Shown: piece by piece, positions 21,306-29,435 of the stretch | How the letters are laid out: every line of letters begins with the position of its first letter | Position numbering within the stretch: position 1 is the stretch's first letter | Source of the DNA: Pseudoflavonifractor sp. | GTDB lineage: Bacteria; Bacteroidota; Bacteroidia; Bacteroidales; Muribaculaceae | Assembly (NCBI GenBank): GCA_023667145.1 | Contig: JAMPAQ010000001.1 | Location: 1,308,010 to 1,370,894 of the forward strand | Direction: 5' to 3' | DNA: 62,885 nucleotides | Notes under the pieces: model-generated | The model's database searches: none | What the model was told of the DNA's origin: nothing | What the model saw: the letters and a program-made list of their open reading frames with translations, nothing else | Made by a program: the position numbers and the translations under genes

Positions 21306-22619
21306 ATGACCTCCACCCGCTCCCCATGGGGATGGATTCCCGCCCTTTATGTCGCCGAGGGATTGCCCTATTTTGCCGTCAATACCCTTGCGGTGCTCAT
21401 GTACACGCGCCTTGGCGTGTCAAATGCCGAGATGGCCTTCTACACCGGCTGGCTCTATCTGCCATGGGTCATCAAGCCGTTCTGGAGTCCGTTTGTCGAC
21501 CTCGTCTCCACCAAGCGTCGTTGGGTCATCGTGATGCAGGCCGCTATCGCCGTGGCCATGGCCGGGGTGGCATTCTCACTGTCGCTTCCCGTCTATTTTG
21601 CTGTCTCGCTCGCGGCGTTCTGGCTGATGGCCTTTTGTTCGGCCACTCACGACATTGCTGCCGACGGCTACTACATGCTCGCGCTCACCCATCACCAACA
21701 GGCCGCCTATGTCGGCTTGCGCAGCACCTTCTACCGCGTCGCCTCGGTCATAGGGCAGGGTGGACTCGTCATCATCGCCGGATATCTTGAGCGCACCACC
21801 GGCGACATTCCCCGCGCTTGGTCGGCGGTGTTCCTCCTCCTGTCGGTCCTGTTTCTGCTCCTCGCGTTATATCATACGCGGGCCATGCCTCGGGTCGAGC
21901 ATCGCTCCGCGTGCCGTCCGACAGTACGGTCAATCATAGCGGGATTCGGCAATACATTCGCCACATTCTTTGCCAAGCCCCACATCGTCTCGGCTCTCGC
22001 GTTCATGCTGCTCTATCGCTTTCCCGAGGCCATGATGTCAAAACTCGTCCAGCCGTTTCTCGTGCAGCCCCGCGATGTCGGCGGTCTCGGCCTGTCGACC
22101 GGGCAGGTCGGCATAGCCAATGGCACTGTCGGGGTCATCGGGCTGCTCCTCGGCGGCATCCTCGGCGGCTTGGCCATATCGCGAGGTGGCCTGAAGCGTT
22201 GGCTATGGCCGATGGCGCTTGCCCTCACGCTGCCCTGCGGATTTTACTGCTATCTCGCCATGGCACAGCCCACCGACTTTCTGTTGATATCCGCAGGTAT
22301 ATTCATCGAGCAGTTTGGCTATGGCTTTGGATTTGCCGCTTTCATGCTCTACCTGATATACTTCTCCGAGGGTCCCCACAAGACATCCCACTACGCGTTC
22401 TGCACTGCCTTCATGGCCCTTGGCATGATGCTTCCCGGCATGGCCGCCGGGTGGATTCACCAGCAGCTCGACTCAATCACCATCTTCCCCCACGCCGCCC
22501 CTCAGGGCTACGTCAACTTCTTTTGGTGGGTGATGGTCTGCTGCATCCCAACCTTCATCGTCAGCGCCACCGTCAGCATTGCCCCCTCCTTCGGCCGTAA
22601 ATCCCCCTCCAGGTCGTAG
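21306..22619 (+). CDS. AmpG-like major facilitator permease
   Basis: A 437-aa membrane protein with about 12 hydrophobic helices. The N-terminus WGWIPALYVAEGLPYFAVNTLAVLMY and FCSATHDIAADGYYMLAL match the AmpG (muropeptide permease) branch of the major facilitator superfamily, which imports anhydro-muropeptides or GlcNAc-anhydroMurNAc from the periplasm. It follows the SpoIID fusion after 55 nt on the same strand. Function in muropeptide import is inferred from family and context. Confidence 0.82.
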   Translation: MTSTRSPWGWIPALYVAEGLPYFAVNTLAVLMYTRLGVSNAEMAFYTGWLYLPWVIKPFWSPFVDLVSTKRRWVIVMQAAIAVAMAGVAFSLSLPVYFAVSLAAFWLMAFCSATHDIAADGYYMLALTHHQQAAYVGLRSTFYRVASVIGQGGLVIIAGYLERTTGDIPRAWSAVFLLLSVLFLLLALYHTRAMPRVEHRSACRPTVRSIIAGFGNTFATFFAKPHIVSALAFMLLYRFPEAMMSKLVQPFLVQPRDVGGLGLSTGQVGIANGTVGVIGLLLGGILGGLAISRGGLKRWLWPMALALTLPCGFYCYLAMAQPTDFLLISAGIFIEQFGYGFGFAAFMLYLIYFSEGPHKTSHYAFCTAFMALGMMLPGMAAGWIHQQLDSITIFPHAAPQGYVNFFWWVMVCCIPTFIVSATVSIAPSFGRKSPSRS

Positions 22620-22623
22620 CGAT

Positions 22624-22658
22624 AAAAAAGGAGACCGCATTCTGCCGTGCGGTCTCCT
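22624..22658 (-). terminator. Terminator for the BACON lipoprotein gene
   Basis: An 11-bp perfect stem AGGAGACCGCA (22629-22639) / TGCGGTCTCCT (22648-22658) is followed on the minus strand by six T residues. It lies between the convergent AmpG-like and BACON genes. Confidence 0.85.
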
Positions 22659-22699
22659 GAGAGCATGAAGACATGCTCATAAGTGTGTTTTCATCGCGA

Positions 22700-24766
22700 T
22701 TATTCTACGAAATGGTGTACGGCATAGACCGGCTTGGCCATATCCTTTGACGTGTCGTAGGTTGATGTACCGTTCCAATAATAAGCCCGTTGGGTGTCAT
22801 ACTCGGTGGATGACCATCCGCTCTCGCCTGTAGCCTCATTGGCGGCGGGGAGATACCATCCCGTGACTCCGTCGACATTCAGTGCGTCGCAGAGTGCGAA
22901 TGCGGGATAGAAGTTCTGCCATCCGGCTATTGACTTCACCACGGCCATGTTGGCGAGACCATTGTCCATGTCTGAGGTCCCGATGAGTACATCCTCGTTT
23001 GAATATGAGGCACTCCCGAGATTCTCACTGCGCACGAGCCTTGTCTCACCGCTCATGTGGCAGACCTTCCCGACAATACCTTTCTCGTCGTATGAGTCAC
23101 CAATGGCATATTTGCTTTGGTCAACAGTTATCTTCCCTGAAAATCCCTCGATGGTGAGGGTCGTCTTGCGGTTGACATCGGCTGCCGCTACTCTTACCGT
23201 CAGGGTTGTACCGTTGACCGATACCGAGCACCAGTCAACCGCGCTCTTTACGCGCAGACCCTTTACCGGGAGCTGTATCTGCTGGTTGGAGGCGTTGCGG
23301 TCAAAATACAATGTTGAGGGCATGTTGTCAAACGAGGTGGGACTTTGGGTAAGACGTAACACCGTTTTCAGCGAACCGTCCTTTGCTGCTATGGTGACAT
23401 TGGCGGTACGAGACTTTTCCGAGATGTTGTCGGTGATTGACAATCTTACTGTCGTTGAGCGTGTCGTCATGTTGTCAACCGATACATTGTATTCGGGATA
23501 GGCGGGGGTACACCATGCCGCGTCACTTGTGATTGAGTATTCACCCCCTACATTGGTGGTGAATGTGAACGTGAAGTCCTGCTCGCTTGAGCTACATTCC
23601 ACTGCCTCGTCATCAAGTGTGAGTATTCCAGCGTTTTGAGTGAAGCTCATGGCGGCAATTGCTGTTCCCGATGTGGTGTTCAGCGAGATTTTGGCTTGAC
23701 GGATGTCTGACGAGTAGTTTGGATTCACGGTGTATCTCAATGTCAGGCGGTTTGATGCGCGTGTCTCCCTGCTGCGCGACGTGATGCCGTCGTGACCTTC
23801 GATTGCCCTCAATGATTTTTGAGTTGATTTGGCTGTCGACCCGTATGGGTACAACTCGGCTGATAGCCAGTTGGCGTTGCTGCTTACCGCGATTTCGTCC
23901 ATCTCGACGTTGGCGCTGAGCGTCATCGTCTGGGTCTCGCCGTTGGCTGGAATGTCGGTGCGCTCAAATGATGTCTCTCCATTGGGGAACACGACCGACG
24001 GTGTCTCGCCACCACGTGTGACGGTTATGACCGTGCGTTTGCCATACAGTGTCTGTATTATGATTTTGGCCTTGTCCTCGTTCTTTGTAGTGTTTTTCTG
24101 TACGGTCAGATGTATTCCGTCATACAGGAAGTCCTCATCCTTTGTCGTTGACGTGCATCTCTCCACATAGCACCAATCCTGGTCGCTGCTCACCGTAAAT
24201 GGTATGACCGATGTGTTGGTGAAGAATATGTCGTCTTCCCCGCCGTCACCGCTGAATGACAGTGCGAGATTGTCTACCCCGATCTCCTCGTCAATTCCTT
24301 TGAATGGCGACTGATACTTCAGCTCGGCACCGATTATCGCGTCGGTGAGCGCGTCTTTGAGCCACTGCACGGCATATATGCGGTAATATTGGCTCCCGTC
24401 GTAGTAGACATATCCGTTGCCTATCTCGACGGCGACATTGTCGCTCCATCCCGTCAAGGGTATGTCCGTGATGTTGCCAAGCCCTGATACTGGCCCTATT
24501 GAGGCTATCATGTTGTTGGTGCCGCTGCATGAGAAGTTGTTGTCGGCGCTGATTATCATGTTGCCGAGCTTGGTCTCATTGTCATTGCGCATCCTCATCA
24601 CCACTGTCCCGGTCGGGTCGCTCGTCGGGGCGGTGGGGTCTACGGTCTCCGGCTTGTTCGGGTCGTCAGGCGACAACTCGGGTTCCGAGTCCTTGCTGCA
24701 CGACGACAGCATCACCATTGCCGGAATGAAAAACGGTACGATTTTCTTGAAAATTGAGAATCTCAT
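22700..24766 (-). CDS. BACON-domain surface lipoprotein
   Basis: A 688-aa protein with a lipoprotein signal (hydrophobic stretch ending LSSCS, lipobox Cys at about 23). It carries several BACON-type beta-sandwich repeats with the typical pattern 'W + C/S ... V..N' (SDQDWCYVE, SNANWLSAEL, SDAAWCTPAY, SAVDWCSVS). The C-terminal ~110 residues (WYLPAANEATGESGWSSTEYDTQRAYYW) resemble the FISUMP/DUF1566-type C-lectin-like domain. BACON proteins are usually surface proteins that bind glycans or mucin. There is no SusCD pair nearby. The long structured element upstream may be its leader. Confidence 0.8.
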   Translation of the reverse strand: MRFSIFKKIVPFFIPAMVMLSSCSKDSEPELSPDDPNKPETVDPTAPTSDPTGTVVMRMRNDNETKLGNMIISADNNFSCSGTNNMIASIGPVSGLGNITDIPLTGWSDNVAVEIGNGYVYYDGSQYYRIYAVQWLKDALTDAIIGAELKYQSPFKGIDEEIGVDNLALSFSGDGGEDDIFFTNTSVIPFTVSSDQDWCYVERCTSTTKDEDFLYDGIHLTVQKNTTKNEDKAKIIIQTLYGKRTVITVTRGGETPSVVFPNGETSFERTDIPANGETQTMTLSANVEMDEIAVSSNANWLSAELYPYGSTAKSTQKSLRAIEGHDGITSRSRETRASNRLTLRYTVNPNYSSDIRQAKISLNTTSGTAIAAMSFTQNAGILTLDDEAVECSSSEQDFTFTFTTNVGGEYSITSDAAWCTPAYPEYNVSVDNMTTRSTTVRLSITDNISEKSRTANVTIAAKDGSLKTVLRLTQSPTSFDNMPSTLYFDRNASNQQIQLPVKGLRVKSAVDWCSVSVNGTTLTVRVAAADVNRKTTLTIEGFSGKITVDQSKYAIGDSYDEKGIVGKVCHMSGETRLVRSENLGSASYSNEDVLIGTSDMDNGLANMAVVKSIAGWQNFYPAFALCDALNVDGVTGWYLPAANEATGESGWSSTEYDTQRAYYWNGTSTYDTSKDMAKPVYAVHHFVE

Positions 24767-24838
24767 ATCTGTGAATAAAAGTTTTGGTGTCTCTCAATCT
24801 CCTAAGAAACGGTTAGCACTAATTGTATGGATATAAAA

Positions 24839-25052
24839 ATGGTGCGGAGATTGTATCTCGTTTTGTCTCTAAATCGGGTCTTGGCATACCCACAGCTTAG
24901 ACAAAACAACAGCCCCGCACCGGTATAGCTATATGCACAGTTCCCTCACGGGAGTGCGTACTGGCTACCGATACAGGTGCTATTGCAATCTGTCTCCAAG
25001 CTGTTACAAACTGCCAAGTTCGATTTAGGAAGACAAAATTCAATAACACCAT
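24839..25052 (-). ncRNA. Candidate structured RNA, 6S-like rod (or long palindromic element)
   Basis: The 214 nt fold end to end. Given as plus coordinates, paired segments are 24839-24844/25047-25052 (6 bp), 24860-24868/25031-25038 (8 bp), 24869-24876/25021-25028 (8 bp), 24881-24886/25012-25017 (6 bp), 24892-24898/24998-25004 (7 bp) and 24917-24921/24976-24980 (5 bp). A bubble of about 10 and 13 nt lies between the last two helices, before an apical hairpin TCCC-TCAC-GGGA. This closing stem, bubble and terminal stem plan is like 6S RNA. The minus strand ends CACCATTTTTAT, terminator-like. Because it is nearly palindromic, a plus-strand RNA or a MITE cannot be excluded. No conserved primary motif of tmRNA or RNase P RNA is seen. 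Confidence 0.5.
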
Positions 25053-25060
25053 TTTTACAG

Positions 25061-25142
25061 AACGAGGCTGTCCTGCGTTATAGACGCTGCTGTCAGTGCA
25101 GCGTTCATGAGTCCATCAGAGAGGGATATGGGTCAACCTCGT
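25061..25142 (-). ncRNA. 5' hairpin domain of the same minus-strand transcript
   Basis: AACGAGG (plus 25061-25067) pairs with CCTCGTT (25136-25142), and an inner perfect hairpin ACGCTGC/GCAGCGT lies at 25084-25104. The domain lies between the minus promoter at 25205-25212 and the rod at 24839-25052, so it is probably the first part of the same ~360-nt transcript. I see no open frame in it. Confidence 0.4.
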
Positions 25143-25204
25143 TTAGTATCAAAATGTAATGTCAGCGACCGTTTTCTCTAAAACCTGATTGTCATCTGAC
25201 CCTG

Positions 25205-25236
25205 CAAAGATAGCGATTAGGGGCAACCGAAGCAAA
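25205..25236 (-). promoter_or_regulatory. Promoter of the structured RNA
   Basis: On the minus strand, TATCTTTG (25212-25205) matches the -7 consensus and TTTG (25236-25233) lies exactly 20 bp upstream at the -33 position. The predicted start is near 25198. This is one of the best Bacteroidota-type promoters in the window. Confidence 0.7.
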
Positions 25237-25255
25237 TACTTATCCCGATAATTGC

Positions 25256-25263
25256 TAATTTTG
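25256..25263 (+). promoter_or_regulatory. -7 box abutting the methyltransferase start
   Basis: TAATTTTG matches TAnnTTTG and ends 4 bases before the ATG at 25268, so the mRNA would be leaderless or the true start lies a little downstream. No -33 TTTG is seen. Confidence 0.5.
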
Positions 25264-25267
25264 CGAT

Positions 25268-26281
25268 ATGAAAGCTGAGAGAAACAGGACATTGGTCATT
25301 GAGGACGGCGAGCGTGAGAACTTGGCAACTGAAGTGGCACGCACCGATGCCATCAATTCGCGGTTTGACTTTGTCGATACGACGATATGCGGCGACTTGC
25401 ATGATGTCATCGACAAGATGCCTGAGCGGTTTGCCGATCTGATCATAGCCGACCCGCCATACAATCTGTCAAAGGACTTCAACGGACTGAAGTTCCGCGC
25501 CATGAAGGGCGATGATTACGAGGACTACCTGCGGTCGTGGTTGCCGGCTGTCTGCCGCCGACTAAAGCCGACGGGCACAATATATCTCTGTTGCGACTGG
25601 CGCTCCACTGCCGCCGTGCAGCGCGTGCTGGGCGAGGAGTTGACCATCATCAACCGTATCACGTGGCAGCGCGAAAAGGGCAGGGGAGCTGCCCGCAATT
25701 GGAAGAACGGAATGGAGGACATTTGGATGGCCGTGAAAAATCCGCGTGACTATTACTTTGATGTCGATGCGGTCAAGGTCAGGCGCAAGGTCATCGCACC
25801 TTATCGCGTCAACGGCAAGGCTAAGGATTGGGACGAGACCTCCGAGGGAAACTTCCGCACTACCTGTCCATCCAATTTCTGGGATGACATAAGTGTCCCG
25901 TTCTGGTCAATGCCCGAGAATACCGACCACCCGACCCAAAAGGCCGAGAAACTGTATGCCAAGCTGATTCTCGCCTCGTCACGCCCCGGTGACATGGTGT
26001 TCGACCCATTTCTTGGCAGTGGCACCGCGAGTGTGGTCGCCCGTAAGCTCGGTCGTCACTATTGTGGCGTGGAACAGGACATGGAGTATTGCCTCTATGC
26101 CGCCAAGCGTCTGCGCCGTGCCGCCACCGACCCAGCCATACAAGGCTATCACGACGGCATCTTCTGGGAACGCAACTCCCATCCCTCCCGCACTCTAAGG
26201 TCTACCGCTGATAGTGCAAAGGTCTCCGGCAACAGTACGTCGGCCACGTTGTTTCAAAATAATACGATTGACGATGAATGA
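25268..26281 (+). CDS. DNA adenine methyltransferase (beta class) of a type II system
   Basis: A 337-aa site-specific methyltransferase. The catalytic motif IV DPPYNL is at residues 62-67 and the AdoMet-binding motif DPFLGSGT at 246-253. This order (IV before I) defines the beta class, and DPPY usually means N6-adenine. NTDHPTQKAEKLYAKLI is a further family signature. The first ~40 residues contain no family motif. It overlaps the next gene by 8 nt, as in many methylase-nuclease pairs. The recognition site cannot be read from the sequence. Confidence 0.88.
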   Translation: MKAERNRTLVIEDGERENLATEVARTDAINSRFDFVDTTICGDLHDVIDKMPERFADLIIADPPYNLSKDFNGLKFRAMKGDDYEDYLRSWLPAVCRRLKPTGTIYLCCDWRSTAAVQRVLGEELTIINRITWQREKGRGAARNWKNGMEDIWMAVKNPRDYYFDVDAVKVRRKVIAPYRVNGKAKDWDETSEGNFRTTCPSNFWDDISVPFWSMPENTDHPTQKAEKLYAKLILASSRPGDMVFDPFLGSGTASVVARKLGRHYCGVEQDMEYCLYAAKRLRRAATDPAIQGYHDGIFWERNSHPSRTLRSTADSAKVSGNSTSATLFQNNTIDDE

Positions 26282-27446
26282 TAAGATAGGCAAATTCCTT
26301 TCATTTGTAGCCGACGCAGATTGGCACGATAAGGCCGCACTCACCAAGAGGGCTGTTGAGGAGTTCAGGCTGGTCAGAGACCGCAGTGTATATTATTGTG
26401 ATTATTTTGCTGTGAGATTCTGTCAGACTAAAAACGGTTCGTTCAGCAATACGGTACTCTCCTTGTCGTCATTACAGAAATATGACAGCATCCCTTTCTT
26501 TGTCGTTCTTGTGGGGCCGTCAATCCGGCCAAAGGTCTTTTTGGCAAACTCTACATTCATAAACAAGATAAGCCACAGCTCGCAGCAGCTCTCCGAGACC
26601 AACATCAAGGGTAGTTTCAATGGCAGTGACATATTGAAGAAACCGTTTGGAGTTGACAACAATATCTCTAATGTTGACAGGCTTTTCCCTTTCCATCGTG
26701 AGGTGTCGTGGGCGGAGAATTTACAGCGTCTTGTGCAAAACACCACAAACATCATCCCTCGCGGTTCGCGCCTTGAGGTCAATGAGAAGATGCGTGAGGC
26801 GATTATCTCATCGATCGACCGTGCACAAGGTTTTGTATCGTCAGATGGTTTCGGGATTTTGAAATCTGACTTGGACGACAGGGTAGCTCTGAGTGCGGAG
26901 GCTATAATTTGTGCGTCAAGGATTGAGAATGTCAACATCCGTGGGCGTCTCATTGAATCACTCATTACTTCTGATCCACAACAGCGTGAGATACTGGCAC
27001 GTAATCTGAGGGACGCGGAAAAATCATTGCCGGTTTATGATACGGCGAATAAGTTGGGCGACTATTGCGTCAGTATTGACGGGTTGCAGACCTACACCGA
27101 TATTAAGACCAAGATTGTCTATCTCGATTCCAACCCTAAAGCCTATAACATCGACAAGTTTCTTGAGGTGATGAGCCATGATGACAGCGTGTTCTTCTTC
27201 TATTTTATAGGTATTGATGCCGAGGGTGTGGTCAATAAGATTTTATGCTCGGTATATGATAAAAGGTTGATTGAGAATACGGTAATCCAATTCCACTGGG
27301 CAGGGCGCAATTCTCGGGGGGTGACTCAGTTTATTGGAACAGCGATTGATGCGATGCTGTCAGACAAGAATTTCGTGAATGTCATTGATAGGGATTCGGC
27401 CATCAGTTTCATTGATAGGCTGATTTCTGCCCGTGCCAATAATTGA
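26274..27446 (+). CDS. Probable type II restriction endonuclease
   Basis: A 410-aa soluble protein that I do not recognise by name. It is coupled (8-nt overlap) to the adenine methyltransferase, so the cognate restriction enzyme is the natural guess. A possible PD-(D/E)XK-type core is near residues 270-330, where YTDIKTKIVYLDSN is followed by a hydrophobic strand FFFYFIGI. The gene is visibly more AT-rich than the energy genes, which fits horizontal transfer. The start ATG at 26274 gives MNDKIGKFLSF. Confidence 0.6.
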   Translation: MNDKIGKFLSFVADADWHDKAALTKRAVEEFRLVRDRSVYYCDYFAVRFCQTKNGSFSNTVLSLSSLQKYDSIPFFVVLVGPSIRPKVFLANSTFINKISHSSQQLSETNIKGSFNGSDILKKPFGVDNNISNVDRLFPFHREVSWAENLQRLVQNTTNIIPRGSRLEVNEKMREAIISSIDRAQGFVSSDGFGILKSDLDDRVALSAEAIICASRIENVNIRGRLIESLITSDPQQREILARNLRDAEKSLPVYDTANKLGDYCVSIDGLQTYTDIKTKIVYLDSNPKAYNIDKFLEVMSHDDSVFFFYFIGIDAEGVVNKILCSVYDKRLIENTVIQFHWAGRNSRGVTQFIGTAIDAMLSDKNFVNVIDRDSAISFIDRLISARANN

Positions 27447-27509
27447 CAGTGTCTGTTTGAGAAGTTTGAGAAAACATCACCAAGTGATGATGATGTCTGA
27501 AAAAATGCG

Positions 27510-27517
27510 TAACTTTG
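27510..27517 (+). promoter_or_regulatory. -7 box for the sugar kinase gene
   Basis: TAACTTTG matches TAnnTTTG and would give a leader of about 60 nt before the ATG at 27587. No TTTG is seen at the -33 position. The short hairpin CATCAC-CAA-GTGATG just upstream lacks a T run and is not called a terminator. Confidence 0.45.
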
Positions 27518-27586
27518 TGGCGATTTTTGGAGATTCATGAGTAAATCTGCCAATCTTTTTGACAATCTTAGATATTTAGCGACAAA

Positions 27587-28429
27587 ATGATACTTATAGC
27601 CGATTGTGGAAGCACCAAGGTTGACTGGTGTGTGGTTGATGATGGACGTGTGGTGTGCCGCGTGTCGACAGGCGGCATCAACGCCCTGTTGATGACCGAG
27701 GTCGAGATTGCCGACATCATCGGGCGCGAGCTTATGCCCGCCATCGAGGGATGCGCCATCGACGAGGTCCACTACTATGGGGCCGGATGTATATCCGACG
27801 AGGTGTGCGACAACGTGCGCCGGGCAATAGCCCACCATATTCCCGCCTCGGTGGTCGAGGTCAACACCGACCTGCTTGCCGCCGCCCGCGCCCTCTGTGG
27901 CCGCGAGAGAGGCATCGCCTGCATCCTCGGCACTGGCTCCAACTCATGCTACTATGACGGCGAGCGCATCGTTGACAACGTCTCCCCCCTCGGTTATATC
28001 CTTGGCGACGAGGGCAGTGGCGCGGTGCTTGGCCGTCTGCTTGTAGGCGACGTGCTCAAAAATCAGCTCTCACCCGCGTTGTGCGAGAAATTCCTCACCC
28101 AGTACAATCTTGACACCCTGGAGATAATCCACCGCGTCTACCGCGAGCCACAGCCCAACCGCTTCCTCGCCTCGGTATCACCCTTTCTGCTTGAGAACAT
28201 GGAGGAGCCGGCCATTCACCGACTCGTCCTCAACTCGTTCAAGTCATTCTTTGTCCGCAACATCTCCCACTATGAGGGATACCGCGACATGCCCGTCAAC
28301 TTCGTCGGCTCCATCGCCTACTACTACCACGACGTCCTCAAGGAAGCCGCCGACGCCATCGACGCCACCCTCGGCACCATCGTCATCAGCCCCATGGACG
28401 GACTCATCAGCTACCACACCGCCCACTGA
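27587..28429 (+). CDS. BadF/BadG-family sugar kinase (GlcNAc/MurNAc kinase-like)
   Basis: A 280-aa ASKHA-fold kinase. The phosphate-1 motif is DCGSTKVDW near the N-terminus, and the second phosphate loop is CILGTGSNSCYYDG followed by GYILGDEGSGAVLGR. This branch includes N-acetylglucosamine kinases and the MurK kinase of Tannerella, which phosphorylates MurNAc and GlcNAc. With the AmpG-like and SpoIID genes about 5 kb upstream, a role in amino-sugar salvage is plausible but not shown. Confidence 0.78.
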   Translation: MILIADCGSTKVDWCVVDDGRVVCRVSTGGINALLMTEVEIADIIGRELMPAIEGCAIDEVHYYGAGCISDEVCDNVRRAIAHHIPASVVEVNTDLLAAARALCGRERGIACILGTGSNSCYYDGERIVDNVSPLGYILGDEGSGAVLGRLLVGDVLKNQLSPALCEKFLTQYNLDTLEIIHRVYREPQPNRFLASVSPFLLENMEEPAIHRLVLNSFKSFFVRNISHYEGYRDMPVNFVGSIAYYYHDVLKEAADAIDATLGTIVISPMDGLISYHTAH

Positions 28430-28566
28430 CCCCTCCACTTGCCTCGTCTGTCTTGGTCGGGTAATCCGCAAGGGCATTTTTGAAGGAAGAGCCTCATAAA
28501 AATTTCAATCGTAATTGGAGCGATTTTCGAGACAGGCAAGAAGAAAACAATAATTCACATAAGTAA

Positions 28567-28920
28567 TTATAGCATCGCTGCTATCCTGCGGATATCTGCA
28601 AGTCGTTCCATGAACGACTTGTTGGATTTTGCAACTTGCATGTTGTAATCAGCCTGTAGGTTCAGCCACAATTCTGCACTAATGCCCAGGGCTGCTTCAA
28701 GCAGAAGCGCAAGTTCCGTATTGATAGAGCGTTTACCCTTGATTACCTCATTCAGAAGTGATGGAGCCACGCCGATTTGATTGGCAAGAGCTGCCTGTGT
28801 CATACCGCGCTCTTCCAGCTCCTCAAAAATCAACTCGCCCGGATGAGTAGGCTCATACGGTGTCAGATTATTTGCAATCATCATTGGGTCAGTGCCGGGA
28901 AATGTTATCATATCAATCAT
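28567..28920 (-). CDS. higA: HigA-type antitoxin
   Basis: A 117-aa XRE-type helix-turn-helix protein of the HigA/VapI family. The signature is PTHPGELIFEELEERGMTQAALANQIGVAPSLLNEVIKGKRSINTELALLLEAALGISAELWLNLQ-like. It neutralises the toxin encoded just upstream and usually represses its own promoter. Its start overlaps the toxin stop by 8 nt. The toxin-first gene order is typical of hig loci. Confidence 0.88.
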   Translation of the reverse strand: MIDMITFPGTDPMMIANNLTPYEPTHPGELIFEELEERGMTQAALANQIGVAPSLLNEVIKGKRSINTELALLLEAALGISAELWLNLQADYNMQVAKSNKSFMERLADIRRIAAML

Positions 28921-29230
28921 AATGATTTGAAAGTTCTACAATATTGCAGATAGTCAGAATTGGTTGCTCAACATTCTCGGTGATAGTGAACTCAATTCTA
29001 TACTGGTCGTTAACCTTAATTGAGAAAAGGCCACGCTTATCACCCTTCAGGGACTCAAAATGCAGCGACTTGATTGGAAACAAAGTCTCCTTTCGAGGAG
29101 CATTCTTAAGAATGTTGATACAATTTTTGTACCTCTTGATTACACTCGGCTGGTAACGATGCTTCTTATCGGAAGTAGCGCCGTTATGATAGAGTTCTTC
29201 GAGATATTTTTCTTCAAATGTGACTATCAT
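28913..29230 (-). CDS. higB: HigB/RelE-type toxin
   Basis: A 105-aa protein of the RelE/ParE superfamily, probably a ribosome-dependent mRNA endonuclease. Family landmarks are MIVTFEEKYLEELY at the start and KSLHFESLKGDKRGLFSIKVNDQYRIEF. The open frame extends 13 codons upstream, but MIVTF is the usual toxin N-terminus and lies just after the predicted transcription start. Confidence 0.85.
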   Translation of the reverse strand: MIVTFEEKYLEELYHNGATSDKKHRYQPSVIKRYKNCINILKNAPRKETLFPIKSLHFESLKGDKRGLFSIKVNDQYRIEFTITENVEQPILTICNIVELSNHYD

Positions 29231-29247
29231 ATATTCTAATAATGTTG

Positions 29248-29287
29248 CGAAAGTAGCAAAAGTTTTCAAACTTCACAAATTTGTGAA
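29248..29287 (-). promoter_or_regulatory. higBA promoter with palindromic operator
   Basis: On the minus strand, a -33 TTTG (29279-29276) is followed after 20 bp by TACTTTCG (29255-29248), one base off the -7 consensus. The -33 lies inside a perfect 16-bp palindrome, TTCACAAATTTGTGAA (29272-29287). Repressor bound there would block the promoter, which fits autorepression by HigA. Confidence 0.6.
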
Positions 29288-29435
29288 TGAAAATCAAACA
29301 CGATGAAAACTTTTCCATGCTTATGAGCGTAGAAGTCTTTTAGCCCCTGTCACGGAGTGTATTTGTTTCATTACTGTAGGATTGTTTAATGGATACAGAA
29401 TACTTGTTCAGGAATTTTCAGAAGCCATATCAGAC

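Noticed and set aside
24839-25198. tmRNA or RNase P RNA as identity for the structured element
   Set aside because: No tag-coding segment or tRNA-like ends, and no GAGGAAAGTCC or other RNase P core motif on either strand.
27460-27505. Hairpin CATCAC-CAA-GTGATG after the restriction gene as a terminator
   Set aside because: The stem is only 6 bp and is followed by A-rich rather than T-rich sequence.
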